Part shown: positions 27,667 to 38,207 of the stretch, piece after piece
Layout of the letters: each line of letters begins with the position of its first letter
Numbering within the stretch: position 1 is the first letter of the stretch
Assembly (NCBI RefSeq): GCF_000369045.1
Contig: NZ_KB849797.1
Span: forward strand, 452,844-516,843
Source: Acinetobacter pittii ATCC 19004 = CIP 70.29
Lineage (GTDB): Bacteria; Pseudomonadota; Gammaproteobacteria; Pseudomonadales; Moraxellaceae
Direction of reading: 5' to 3'
DNA: 64,000 bases
The notes under the pieces: generated by a model
What the model was told of the DNA's origin: nothing
The model's input: the letters and a program-made list of their open reading frames with translations, nothing else
Database searches by the model: none
Program-made: the position numbers and the translations under genes

Positions 27667-28017
27667 TACAACCCCAAACAGTCGTCAACACCTACAAGTG
27701 AGTGTTGTCCGTGCGATTCTTCATCGCTACTATCTGTTGTCTGTGTACTTAAACACTGTACAGCTTCAATCTAAATTCATATACCAAAACGCTTGATTCA
27801 GTTAATTTGCTAGTTCTCAATTCATCTAGATTAATTGCTTAATCCAAACTCTTGAGTGAACAATTTATTTCAGACTCAATTTTGCCAATCTGTTAATGAA
27901 TAAACACGCCTTCGTCAGGTCATGCTTAATACCGTGATACTTAAATCACAGAAGTTAATAAACCAAGATCTAAATCTCTATTTACTAATTTCTGTAATCC
28001 GAACTTCTCTTAAGTTC
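27667..28017 (-). other. 16S-23S spacer, tRNA-Ala to 23S segment
   Basis: About 350 bp of transcribed spacer without a gene. Its 23S-proximal end (TTGACTATACAACCCCAAAC on the plus strand, 27660-27679) is complementary to the region just after the 23S 3' end (about 24758-24783). This forms the long stem that brackets 23S for RNase III. Confidence 0.7.
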
Positions 28018-28093
28018 TGGTGGAGACTAGGAGAGTCGAACTCCTGACCTCCTGCGTGCAAAGCAGGCGCTCTACCAACTAAGCTAAGTCCCC
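28018..28093 (-). tRNA. alaT: tRNA-Ala (anticodon TGC)
   Basis: 76 nt including an encoded CCA. GGGGACT/AGTCTCC acceptor, with the anticodon stem CCTGC-TTTGCAC-GCAGG showing TGC. It lies in the 16S-23S spacer after tRNA-Ile, the usual bacterial arrangement. Confidence 0.97.
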
Positions 28094-28148
28094 AGCTTAC
28101 ATCATCAGTCATGTATCTTTTATCTATAACTTCAACCAGTCAAAGTCA

Positions 28149-28225
<77 letters not shown>

Positions 28226-28284
28226 TCAGATACATCTATGAAGAACAACTTGTTGTGGATTCTTACCAATCGTCAATCTTTCGT

Positions 28285-29822
<1,538 letters not shown>

Positions 29823-30031
29823 AAATCATTTTGCACCTTATTAAAGACAAGGTGCCAATTCTGGCTCATCAATTACTGACTTAAATTTCGCTCAAATAAA
29901 CTTCGAGTAATTTAAACCAATCAATCAATGAAATTATTTCGATTAATCAATCAGTAAAAATCCACACAAGTTGTTCTTCAATTCTCTTAATGATCTTCTT
30001 CCTGGTTCGTCACCAGCAAGCTAGGTCGGCT
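29823..30031 (-). other. rRNA operon leader
   Basis: A leader of about 200 nt between the promoter and 16S. Plus-strand 29952-29980 is nearly identical to the reverse complement of 28239-28267, just beyond the 16S 3' end. In the transcript the two flanks therefore pair to form the 16S processing stem. Confidence 0.7.
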
Positions 30032-30059
30032 ATATTACTCTTAATCTCTTAAAAGTCAA
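30032..30059 (-). promoter_or_regulatory. rRNA operon promoter
   Basis: On the minus strand: -35 TTGACT (30054-30059), 16-bp spacer, -10 TAATAT (30032-30037), then a GC-containing discriminator (AGCCGACC), typical of a stringently controlled rrn promoter. Start expected near 30025. The further 250 bp up to the TetR gene is AT-rich and holds no gene. Confidence 0.82.
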
Positions 30060-30313
30060 CAGGTAATTTCGATATTTTTAAAACTTATCTCTCAAACCAA
30101 CCTACCATCAAATTCATCACTTAAAGCAACCAACTTAATCACAAGTAACTGTTTTTCAACAAGTTTCTATCTGCATCACCGCCGATGGATGTGCATTATA
30201 GACCATTAATAACCCTTTGCAAGCGAAAATTAAAAATTAATGACTTGAGCGTTTACTTTTAAACCACACCACCAATTAAGTTATTGTTTTACATAAATAA
30301 TTATTTTAATTAT

Positions 30314-30910
30314 TTATTTTTGATCTAAATAAGCCAGTATCATGCTCGATAATTCGTGTTTAAGTTGTTGTTCTGAGATAAGAAAATTGTTCTGACTTAC
30401 ATAACGCATCATCGTAAAAAGCGTACTATTAATAATTACAAAGGATTTATGCTTCACCTGTTCGAAGTCCCATTGATGAGGATTTCTACTGAATGTATAT
30501 AGCCCTACTTCAAAAAAATGCTTTTCTAAAATCTGAGCAGCTTGCGAATGACTATAGTCATGCCAGTGTTTCAACACTTCTATAAAAAAGCCTTGATCAG
30601 CTTTTAACGCATTAAATCCTAACTCTATTGCTAAGGGAATAAGCAGATCTAAAGGAATATTTCCTTGCTGTATAACTAATTCTTTAAGTTGTTGCCCCAG
30701 CAATTCGCTTTTACGGCGCAATAGTTCTTCTATGATTTGATCTTTATTCTCAAAGTATTGGTAAATCGACCCAACACTTACTCCAGATTTCTCTGCAATT
30801 TTAGGTGTCGTCGTATGTAGTAATCCATACTGGGCGATACACTGCTGTGTCGCCTCTAAAATATGGTCAACAATAATTTTTGAACGCTGTTGCTGTGGGG
30901 CTTTTCTCAT
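30314..30910 (-). CDS. TetR-family transcriptional regulator
   Basis: A 198-aa protein. The N-terminal helix-turn-helix (residues 10-55) has the pattern ILEATQQCIAQYGLLHTTTPKIAEKSGVSVGSIYQYFENKDQII. The C-terminal ligand domain is unremarkable. It is divergent from the DUF2236 oxygenase gene with 86 bp between starts, and a perfect palindrome sits in that gap, so it most likely represses itself and the oxygenase. The ligand is unknown; hydrophobic or fatty compounds are common for such pairs. Confidence 0.88.
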   Translation of the reverse strand: MRKAPQQQRSKIIVDHILEATQQCIAQYGLLHTTTPKIAEKSGVSVGSIYQYFENKDQIIEELLRRKSELLGQQLKELVIQQGNIPLDLLIPLAIELGFNALKADQGFFIEVLKHWHDYSHSQAAQILEKHFFEVGLYTFSRNPHQWDFEQVKHKSFVIINSTLFTMMRYVSQNNFLISEQQLKHELSSMILAYLDQK

Positions 30911-30941
30911 CGTTTTTTTTCATTAAATGCGAATTGAATGC

Positions 30942-30953
30942 GAATAATTATTC
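30942..30953. promoter_or_regulatory. Probable operator of the TetR protein
   Basis: Perfect 12-bp palindrome GAATAATTATTC, extendable to AAT-N2-GAATAATTATTC-N2-ATT (22 bp). It lies about midway between the divergent starts at 30910 and 30997. Confidence 0.6.
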
Positions 30954-30996
30954 ATATTAGCCTATTTATTATTCAGTTCAATAAGTAAGTAACGAT

Positions 30997-32211
30997 ATGC
31001 AAATGATTAGCCCGACTCGACTTGCTTCTTTTAATGATATGCAAGACAGTAATTTCTTTACTCAGTTTTTAAATATCTGTTGTGAAAAACCTGTACAACC
31101 AAACTATGCGGAATATATGTCTTTACAACATGCTCTTTATGAAGGGGATATTGAAATGGATCAGGTGATTGATTGGGTTATGCAAAATCCCAAAGATCAC
31201 CGCATGATTTTTAAGAAGATATTATTTCAAGGCCGCGATAATCTATCTGAGCCTATACCTACTGAGTTAGAAAATTTCTTTAATTACATTGAACAAAAGC
31301 CTGAATGGTTAGATCAGCGTCAAATTGATGAGGCTGTTAAATTTACTCATCGTTTAGGAATAAATAATGGTTTTATTCTTAGAGATTTATCCTTAATGGC
31401 AGGATATTTATATCCGGGATTTAATCAGCCGCTAATTTTAACGGGTGCATTAAAGAAACAGGCGGGTACTCGTTTAGCTGAAACCACAAAATGGTGGGTT
31501 GATATTACTGAACCTCAAGGACTTGATCGTCTAAGCGCAGGTTTTACATCAACGGTTTATGTTCGCTTTATTCATGCACTCGTTCGCCGACAATTAAAAA
31601 AGTCTGATCGCTGGGATAGTGAAATTTGGGGAATTCCTCTTAATCAATTTGATTTAGCAATGACTAATTTGGCTTTTAGCAGTGTAGTTTTACTCGGTAT
31701 TAGAGCTTTGGGTGTATGGCCAACCAAACAAGAAGCCAAGAGTTTTTTACATTTTTGGCGTTATGTTGGCTGGTTGATGGGTATTGATGAAAAATGGCTT
31801 ATTCAAACTGAATCTGAGGGTTGGAGGTTACTTTACTGGATGCAGTTTGCTCACCCTCGCTCCGATCACAGCAGTGTTGAGTTAGGATTAAGCTTATCTA
31901 AAGAACCTTTTGAGAGAAAATATCTGCATTTACGTTCTTTGCAGCAGAAGCTTGCTTATCGACAACACTTAGAACTTACCCAATTTTTTATTGGGAAGAA
32001 GAGAATGAAACTACTCGGATTGCCTCAGCAGTCTGCCTCATGGTTTGCTTATTATCTAATTGTGCGTAATTCACTACTTTATAATGGAGCGAAGCTTTCA
32101 CCAAAAGTTGAAAAGTTTTTATCTAAATCAGGCCGTAATATACAAAAACTTGGATTAACGCTTTATCAGAATCAAGGTAAGGCAAAAACCTTAGCGAGTA
32201 TGCATCAATAA
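30997..32211 (+). CDS. MpaB/DUF2236-family oxygenase (latex-clearing-protein-like)
   Basis: A 404-aa protein of the family that includes the haem b rubber oxygenase Lcp and fungal MpaB. Conserved elements are FILRDLSLMAGYL, AGTRLAETTKWWVDI (Arg and Lys near the haem in Lcp), GFTSTVYVRFIHALVRR with the probable axial His, and a C-terminal helical half (FWRYVGWLMGIDE). No signal peptide is visible, so it is probably cytoplasmic. The substrate is unknown; an unsaturated lipid or terpenoid is an inference from Lcp. Divergent TetR control is likely, and a strong terminator follows. Confidence 0.82.
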   Translation: MQMISPTRLASFNDMQDSNFFTQFLNICCEKPVQPNYAEYMSLQHALYEGDIEMDQVIDWVMQNPKDHRMIFKKILFQGRDNLSEPIPTELENFFNYIEQKPEWLDQRQIDEAVKFTHRLGINNGFILRDLSLMAGYLYPGFNQPLILTGALKKQAGTRLAETTKWWVDITEPQGLDRLSAGFTSTVYVRFIHALVRRQLKKSDRWDSEIWGIPLNQFDLAMTNLAFSSVVLLGIRALGVWPTKQEAKSFLHFWRYVGWLMGIDEKWLIQTESEGWRLLYWMQFAHPRSDHSSVELGLSLSKEPFERKYLHLRSLQQKLAYRQHLELTQFFIGKKRMKLLGLPQQSASWFAYYLIVRNSLLYNGAKLSPKVEKFLSKSGRNIQKLGLTLYQNQGKAKTLASMHQ

Positions 32212-32229
32212 TTTTTAAAACTTAAAAAC

Positions 32230-32263
32230 AAAAATGGAAGCCCGTTAATTAGACTTCCATTTT
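32230..32263. terminator. Bidirectional intrinsic terminator
   Basis: AAAATGGAAG (32231-32240) pairs with CTTCCATTTT (32254-32263). It lies between the DUF2236 gene and the convergent copper-associated cluster. Confidence 0.88.
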
Positions 32264-32278
32264 CAAATATTAAGGAAC

Positions 32279-32485
32279 TTATTGAGCTGATGAACTGTGC
32301 ATTTCAGCGTGATTCATTTGCTCGTGTGACTCCGTCATCTGCTTCTTTTTTTGACTTGGCATGTAGTCAGGCTCATTATTGATGGCCAAGTAAAAAATAA
32401 TCATAAACAATAAACTCAAGATAGAAGCCACAATAAGTAACTTCCATCCCCACCAAGATTGTTCAGGTGATAATTTATTAGTCAT
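32279..32485 (-). CDS. Small membrane protein with Met/His-rich tail, copper cluster
   Basis: A 68-aa protein. One membrane helix (about residues 15-34) is followed by a hydrophilic tail rich in Met, His and Glu (MTESHEQMNHAEMHSS), a composition often seen in periplasmic copper-binding segments. It lies about 50 bp downstream of the TonB-dependent copper receptor on the same strand, so it is probably co-transcribed. I do not recognise a named family. A role in copper or other metal handling is inferred from composition and position only. Confidence 0.65.
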   Translation of the reverse strand: MTNKLSPEQSWWGWKLLIVASILSLLFMIIFYLAINNEPDYMPSQKKKQMTESHEQMNHAEMHSSSAQ

Positions 32486-32538
32486 TTCATTTCTCTCTTT
32501 AAATTAATATTTTCAGTTCATTTAATTCGTTAAGCTTT

Positions 32539-34653
32539 TTAAAACTTCATGCTCATACGGACCCAGTAGTTTCTTCCGATATTGTTAAACTGCTCTTCGC
32601 TCGCAAATCCAAAGCCAGCACTACCCGCTTTATTTAAGTGTTCGGTATAGGTCTTATCTAATACGTTATCAATGCCAACAGAGATATCGATATCTTTACG
32701 AAGGTTGTAACTTCCGTTTAGAGAAAGAGTCGAAAAACCTTTACTTGGTTTTAAGTCATATCCCACGATATTACCTTGATGTAGACTCACACGGTTTTGC
32801 TCAGCCACAGCTCGCCACAACAGACCTAAATTATATTTGTCAGTCACATAGCGAATATTTAAGCGACCTTCTAAAGGTGAAATTTGAGGTAGTGGTTTGT
32901 CATCTGTGGTGTTCTTACCCCATGCATACATCGCACTCAAATCTGCCTGAATATGATCGGTAAATTGATATCCAATACCCGCTTCCGCACCTGCAATGGT
33001 TGCATCGACATTCTTGGCACCCGCAGTAATATCATGACTCATATCATGCCCACCCATTCCAGTACTTGGGTGATGGTGATAACTCATTAAAATGTAGTCA
33101 TCCACCACACCTGCATAAGCAGAAGCCCATGTATTTAAAGCGCCATGTTGTTGCTGGAAACCCAGATCCAACTGTAATGTTTTTTCAGGATTCACACCGT
33201 TAAAAGTATTAGTTGAGCCAGCGTTACCATGTTTAGGCGAGAAAAGTTCCCAATAATCAGGCATACGCTCTACATAACCTAAACCAATATAGCTTTTTAG
33301 GTCATGCTCTGGATGCTGATTTTCCCAACGGACAAATGCACTCGGTAAAGTCTTTTCAAGTTTAGTATTAAAGCCTTTTGCTTGAGAATCAGCACGCTCA
33401 TCTTCAACTGTAACTCGATCTAAACGTGCACCTGCAACTATTTTGTTGAAATCGTTCCATTGATAGCCGAGTTCGCCAAAAGCACCATATGATTGAAAAC
33501 GCATATCTTGGCGATATGGAATATTCATAGAAGGCATTGTTGGCGATGACATGCTACCGCCATGTTTATTAAATTGAGAGTCAACGCCTGTGATCAAACT
33601 CCATTTGTTCCATTCAGAAGTCATTGCCAAACGTGAGTTTAATGTGCGGCGTGTCACTTGCATTGCCATTGGATTCGGCATCAGCATGGTCATACCACCA
33701 TGATTCATTTCAACTAATGGCGGTGTGCGCAAACTAAAGTTATCCATAATATGGTCGTTATAGCTATAGTTCACCTGCCCTTCAATTTTCTTAATGACAT
33801 CAGTGATATTTTTCTTTTCGAAACGTAGCCCTAAGCTTTCACGCGCAAACTGAGATCCGTCCATTGAACGTCCAGCATAAAGCGATTCACCATCAGATTT
33901 TCCACCAGTGAGTTCGACCCACGTGTTTTCATCTGGAGTAAAGCCCAGCGCTACATCAGCATTCCACTTTTTCCATGCTGACGGCACGGTATTTCCATTA
34001 CCATCTTGATAACTATTCGACTCTGAACGGTTGGCATTTAAACGGATATATTTTTTCTCATCGCCCACTGCTGCTTCAACATTATGGTCAATACGTCCAT
34101 ATGAACCTAGTAAAACACTTGCTTGTCCACGATAAGGTTTTTCAGAGGTGAGTTTCTCAGGCTGACGTTCAAAAAGGACTGTTGCAGCAGAACCTGTATT
34201 GGCATATTGAACTGTTTGCGGACCTTTAATGACAGAAATACGATCATAACTTTCTGGTGAAATATAAGAAGTTGGAGCATCCATACGGTTTGGGCATGCA
34301 CCTAAATTTTCAGTTCCATCAGTTAGAATTTTGATGCGTGAACCAAACATACCTCGGAATGTCACATCACCATTGGTTCCACCGCTTTGTATTGAGTTAA
34401 AACCCATAATACTTTGTAGGTAGTCTGCACCATCTGTAGCAGGCACTGGCTGAATTGGCTGTTTCGGGTCTGCATGTACAATCAAGCCATTTGCATCGTT
34501 GCCTTGTTGTGCTGTAACAACAATAGGTGCTAATGAGTGAAGCGCTTTAGTATCGGCATCATTTTTTTCTGAATTAGCAAAAACTAGCCCCGAATGAGAG
34601 ACAGCAAACATCGCAACCCATAAAGGTTGTAGTAAAAATTTAGAATGTGGCAT
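32539..34653 (-). CDS. oprC: TonB-dependent copper receptor, OprC-like
   Basis: A 704-aa outer-membrane receptor with a signal peptide of about 26 residues, a plug domain (QSGGTNGDVTFRGMFGSR) and a 22-strand barrel ending in Phe. The segment NLGACPNRMDAPTSYISPES contains Cys120-xxx-Met124, the CxxxM element that binds copper in Pseudomonas OprC. A Met-rich loop (MTMLMPNPMAMQ) and a His/Met loop (HHHPSTGMGGHDMSH) are further candidate ligands. It belongs with the TonB copper-receptor family (TIGR01778 type). Flanked by a small Met/His protein and a DUF2946 protein. No Fur box was recognised upstream. Confidence 0.87.
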   Translation of the reverse strand: MPHSKFLLQPLWVAMFAVSHSGLVFANSEKNDADTKALHSLAPIVVTAQQGNDANGLIVHADPKQPIQPVPATDGADYLQSIMGFNSIQSGGTNGDVTFRGMFGSRIKILTDGTENLGACPNRMDAPTSYISPESYDRISVIKGPQTVQYANTGSAATVLFERQPEKLTSEKPYRGQASVLLGSYGRIDHNVEAAVGDEKKYIRLNANRSESNSYQDGNGNTVPSAWKKWNADVALGFTPDENTWVELTGGKSDGESLYAGRSMDGSQFARESLGLRFEKKNITDVIKKIEGQVNYSYNDHIMDNFSLRTPPLVEMNHGGMTMLMPNPMAMQVTRRTLNSRLAMTSEWNKWSLITGVDSQFNKHGGSMSSPTMPSMNIPYRQDMRFQSYGAFGELGYQWNDFNKIVAGARLDRVTVEDERADSQAKGFNTKLEKTLPSAFVRWENQHPEHDLKSYIGLGYVERMPDYWELFSPKHGNAGSTNTFNGVNPEKTLQLDLGFQQQHGALNTWASAYAGVVDDYILMSYHHHPSTGMGGHDMSHDITAGAKNVDATIAGAEAGIGYQFTDHIQADLSAMYAWGKNTTDDKPLPQISPLEGRLNIRYVTDKYNLGLLWRAVAEQNRVSLHQGNIVGYDLKPSKGFSTLSLNGSYNLRKDIDISVGIDNVLDKTYTEHLNKAGSAGFGFASEEQFNNIGRNYWVRMSMKF

Positions 34654-34725
34654 TTTTATACGCTCTAAAACATAAATAAAGTGATATCGAAGTCAGTTAA
34701 GACCCCAACAAAAAATTGCTTTTAT

Positions 34726-35151
34726 TTATGCAAATAGAGGGGGTGCACGCCCTTGCGGGAGTAGAAAAAGTCGCTGTAGTGCAAAGTAGACATGTCTAAA
34801 TGCTTGTTGATAAGCGACTAAGCGGACTTGTATGCGGACTAAAACTTCTTTTACGCCAAATTCAGGTGGCAAAACCAGATTGGCATAGACGGTACAATAT
34901 TGACACTGGTGATTTGCATCATGATGATCATGTTGCCCAGAGGCTTGTGCCTGTTCAATATGATGTTCATGATGTGAATGCATGGCATGTGACATGGTTT
35001 CCATCTGTGCTTTAGGTTTAAGCAAAGCGAGGGTAATAGTTTCACAGACCGGAGCAATTTGATACTGCTTCGGTAATAGCGGCTGTAGAAATACCGCGAC
35101 CTGTAAAAATACTGCTGCACATGCAAGCAGTAAACCACTACGAAAAACCAA
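34726..35151 (-). CDS. DUF2946-family protein
   Basis: A 141-aa protein. It has an N-terminal hydrophobic segment (about 7-25, signal or anchor), a His-rich central region (SHAMHSHHEHHIEQ, QHDHHDANHQ) and the family motif CQYCTVYANLVLPP. The C-terminus ends GRAPPLF, as in many members. DUF2946 genes commonly accompany OprC-type receptors and copper proteins; the His and Cys residues suggest metal binding in the periplasm. It is the first gene of the presumed three-gene copper cluster, 72 bp upstream of the receptor. Confidence 0.83.
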   Translation of the reverse strand: MVFRSGLLLACAAVFLQVAVFLQPLLPKQYQIAPVCETITLALLKPKAQMETMSHAMHSHHEHHIEQAQASGQHDHHDANHQCQYCTVYANLVLPPEFGVKEVLVRIQVRLVAYQQAFRHVYFALQRLFLLPQGRAPPLFA

Positions 35152-35194
35152 AAATCACATCCACACTACATTGATGTTTCTAGAATAGAAATTT

Positions 35195-35725
35195 TTAACG
35201 TTTTACTGCAACTTTTTCACGCTCACGTTGACGAACAACTTTTTCGACTTTTTCTCGAGCACGCTGACGTTTAAGTGGCGACAAATAATCCACAAACAAT
35301 TTGCCATTTAAGTGATCCATTTCATGTTGGATACAAACAGCGAGAAGTCCATCAGCTTCTAACTCAAATGCTTGACCTTCAAGGTTAATTGCCTCAATTT
35401 TCACACGTGACGGGCGCTCAACTTTGTCGTATATTTGTGGCACCGATAGGCAGCCTTCTTCGTACTGCTGCTTATCTTCTGTCAGTGGAGTTATTTTGGG
35501 GTTAATAAAAACCATAGGGTCATCTTTAGATTCAGACAAATCTATGACGATAAGCTGAATATGACGATCGACCTGAGAAGCTGCTAAACCAATACCTGGT
35601 GCCGCATACATGGTTTCAAGCATATCTGCTGCAAGTTGACGAATTTCATCAGTAACTTCTTCAACAGGCTTAGCAATGGTACGAAGACGGGGATCAGGAA
35701 AACTTAAAATAGGTAATAAGGCCAT
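35195..35725 (-). CDS. def: Peptide deformylase
   Basis: Removes the N-formyl group from nascent proteins. A 176-aa protein with the three motifs: GIGLAASQ at residues 44-51, EGCLS at 90-94 (metal ligand Cys92) and QHEMDHLNG at 133-141 (His134, Glu135, His138). The C-terminus is a basic helical extension (KRQRAREKVEKVVRQ), common in gamma-proteobacteria, that helps ribosome binding. Divergent from the LysM-dprA-tsaC group; def, dprA and tsaC are often neighbours in gamma-proteobacteria. Confidence 0.96.
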   Translation of the reverse strand: MALLPILSFPDPRLRTIAKPVEEVTDEIRQLAADMLETMYAAPGIGLAASQVDRHIQLIVIDLSESKDDPMVFINPKITPLTEDKQQYEEGCLSVPQIYDKVERPSRVKIEAINLEGQAFELEADGLLAVCIQHEMDHLNGKLFVDYLSPLKRQRAREKVEKVVRQREREKVAVKR

Positions 35726-35847
35726 ACTGACGTCCTCACTTATGCCATTGATTGAAAAACCAAATGAAGGAAATACTTCATCGAAAAATTGTGTGTTAGC
35801 CGCCTATTATAACGCATCTGCACGCATAATTTTTAGGAATTATCATA

Positions 35848-37002
35848 ATGAAAAAGGTTTTTGACGGCATGGTTCAATTTCATGCTTTGGGGATAAAAAA
35901 GCATTTACTTGCTTTGGCACTTTTTACAGGGGTTGCATTCAGTACGTTAGCAGAGACTTATGCTGCTAGTCCGAACCATAATCCACCCTCTCTTAAAAGT
36001 AATGCACCACATGTCTACGTTGTAAAACGAGGAGATACGCTATGGGATATTTCCGGTCACTTTCTGAGTAAACCTTGGCGCTGGCCTGAAATTTGGGCAA
36101 ATAATCAGCATGTCAAAAATCCACACTGGATTTATCCTGGTGATCGATTACTGCTGTGTAGTTTAGATGGCCGTCCATTGGTTGGAAAAGATGAAGGAGA
36201 TGGCTGTGTCGGCATTATTCGCCGTTACACAGGCCAAATGACAAATTTACAACCTCAAGTTCGTGTGGAGTCACTTAACAATAACGTACCTGTTATTCCT
36301 CTTGAGCATATCAAACAATGGTTAGAACACAGCACTATTCTACCTATCGATGCAATTCAACACACTCCTTATGTAGTCGGTACTGCCGATCAACGTGTAC
36401 TGGCGGCCAAAGGTCAGACTATTTATGCGCGCGGACAAGGTTTAATTGATGGTCAACGTTATGCAGTTTATCGTGAAGGCGAACCTTATTATTTCACAGA
36501 CAGTAAAGGTAAAAAGCATAGTCTAGGTATTGAGCTGCAACAAGTTGCCTCAGGGATTGCGATCTCTTCTGAAAAAGACATTACCACGCTTGAGTTAACT
36601 GATAGCTACAATTCTGAAGTACGTCGTGGTGATCGGGTGATGCCAGAAGAAGAAGCAACCTTACCTACTTTGTTTTATCCGGTGGATGCCACTCAGGTGA
36701 CGGACGGCGGCAAAATTATTCGTGTAATGGGTTCAATTGGTACTGCTGCCAAAAATAGTGTGGTGACTTTAGATCGCGGTACGGCACAAGGTATTCAAGT
36801 AGGACAAGTTTTTGATATTACACAACAAGGTGAAACCATTCGAGATCCTAAAACCAAAGAACCAATACAGTTACCAGGACAACAAATTGGTAGTCTGATG
36901 GTCTTTAGAACTTTTGATCAGTTGAGTTATGCCTACGTATTAGAAAGCGATTTACCAGTTAAAGTTGGTTCAAGCATTCAGCCACCCCGCTTTAATGATT
37001 AA
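35848..37002 (+). CDS. LysM-domain peptidoglycan-binding protein
   Basis: A 384-aa protein with an N-terminal signal segment (KKHLLALALFTGVAFSTLAETYAAS). One LysM domain is at about residues 53-105 (HVYVVKRGDTLWDISGHFL, then NPHWIYPGDRLLL); the rest of the protein, about 280 residues, has no recognised domain. Such proteins precede dprA in many gamma-proteobacteria. Probably envelope-located, binding peptidoglycan glycan. AGGAA lies about ten bases upstream of the start. The stop codon overlaps the dprA start (TAATG). Confidence 0.88.
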   Translation: MKKVFDGMVQFHALGIKKHLLALALFTGVAFSTLAETYAASPNHNPPSLKSNAPHVYVVKRGDTLWDISGHFLSKPWRWPEIWANNQHVKNPHWIYPGDRLLLCSLDGRPLVGKDEGDGCVGIIRRYTGQMTNLQPQVRVESLNNNVPVIPLEHIKQWLEHSTILPIDAIQHTPYVVGTADQRVLAAKGQTIYARGQGLIDGQRYAVYREGEPYYFTDSKGKKHSLGIELQQVASGIAISSEKDITTLELTDSYNSEVRRGDRVMPEEEATLPTLFYPVDATQVTDGGKIIRVMGSIGTAAKNSVVTLDRGTAQGIQVGQVFDITQQGETIRDPKTKEPIQLPGQQIGSLMVFRTFDQLSYAYVLESDLPVKVGSSIQPPRFND

Positions 37003-38156
37003 TGCTGGATGTACCTTTTACAATGCTTACTCAACTTTATTCACACCATTACCACACGCTTAAAGTGTGGTATTTGGTGCAACACTCTTTAGTCAGCTTT
37101 AAAAAAATTGTCGATTATTTTGGTAGCTGTGAAAAGGCGGTCCAACCTGCTGAATTATCTCAATGGCGCAATCTCGGGTTACATGCTAATCATTTAAAAC
37201 GCGTAGATGAATTTCAAACTGCTCAGGGTCAAGCTCAGTTTAAAAAACTAACTGAGCAAATCCAGCAATATACCGACTTTATTTTAACGGCAGATGACTC
37301 AGGCTATCCCACTCAGTTATTACCTTATACAGATCACCCACCTATCATTTTTGGAAAAGGTCAGGCACAAGCCCTATTACAACCACAAATTGCGATTGTA
37401 GGTAGCCGAAAACCAAGCCCACATGGTCGTCAGGTTGCTTATGATTTTGCCTATTACTTAAGTGAAAAAGGTTTTTATGTGAGTAGTGGCTTGGCATATG
37501 GGATTGATGAAGCTGCTCACCAAGGAGCATCAGCACATCAACGTACAATTGCAGTAACAGGAACTGGTTTAGACAGTACCTACCCTGCTCAAAATAAAAA
37601 ACTTGCAGAACATATTTTGGCTCAAAACGGCGCGATTATTACTGAGTTTTTGCCTGGGACACCTCCACTACAACAGCATTTCCCACGTAGAAACCGAATT
37701 GTTAGCGGTTTGAGTTTAGGCGTGTTAGTGGTAGAAGCTACCTTAAAAAGTGGTTCTCTCATCACTGCGAACAAAGCTGCCGAACAAGGTAAGACTGTAT
37801 TTGCCATTCCTGGTCATATTTACAGTGAGTTTCATCAAGGTTGCCATCAACTTATTCGTGAGGGAGCAATTTTAGTCGATCATCCTGAACAAATTATTGA
37901 AGACCTTGCTTTACCCACTCAGTGGCAAAGTCAGCAACAAAACTCCACCGAGGAGGCTGTAGTTTCTAGTACCCCAGAAATTCCTGAGCATTTAATTAAC
38001 CTTTATCAATCTTTAGACTGGGTCGGACAAAATATTGATCAGCTTGTCTTACATCACTCTCAGCCTGTTGCAGAACTCACCTCTTCACTGATGGAACTAG
38101 AACTACTTGGTTTATGTATGCAACAATCAGGATTGTATTTACGTTGTCGTTCTTAG
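37002..38156 (+). CDS. dprA: DNA-processing protein DprA (Smf)
   Basis: Loads RecA on incoming single-stranded DNA during natural transformation. The 384-aa protein has the Rossmann-like core: IAIVGSRKPSPHGRQVAYDF (about 127-146), GLAYGIDEAAHQGA, TGTGLDSTYPAQN, and FPRRNRIVSGLSLGVLVVEA, with a C-terminal winged-helix-like domain from about residue 320. The start may be the overlapping ATG at 37002 or the ATG at 37023 (MLTQLYS), which many annotations use. Acinetobacter is naturally competent, so an intact dprA is expected. Confidence 0.94.
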   Translation: MLDVPFTMLTQLYSHHYHTLKVWYLVQHSLVSFKKIVDYFGSCEKAVQPAELSQWRNLGLHANHLKRVDEFQTAQGQAQFKKLTEQIQQYTDFILTADDSGYPTQLLPYTDHPPIIFGKGQAQALLQPQIAIVGSRKPSPHGRQVAYDFAYYLSEKGFYVSSGLAYGIDEAAHQGASAHQRTIAVTGTGLDSTYPAQNKKLAEHILAQNGAIITEFLPGTPPLQQHFPRRNRIVSGLSLGVLVVEATLKSGSLITANKAAEQGKTVFAIPGHIYSEFHQGCHQLIREGAILVDHPEQIIEDLALPTQWQSQQQNSTEEAVVSSTPEIPEHLINLYQSLDWVGQNIDQLVLHHSQPVAELTSSLMELELLGLCMQQSGLYLRCRS

Positions 38157-38207
38157 TATTGGAGCGCACAATAGCAATTCTGTCTGATTGAAAGGAAGAG
38201 TATTACC

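Noticed and set aside
34654..34725. Fur box upstream of the OprC-like receptor
   Set aside because: No GATAATGATAATCATTATC-like 19-mer is present; the sequence is only AT-rich.
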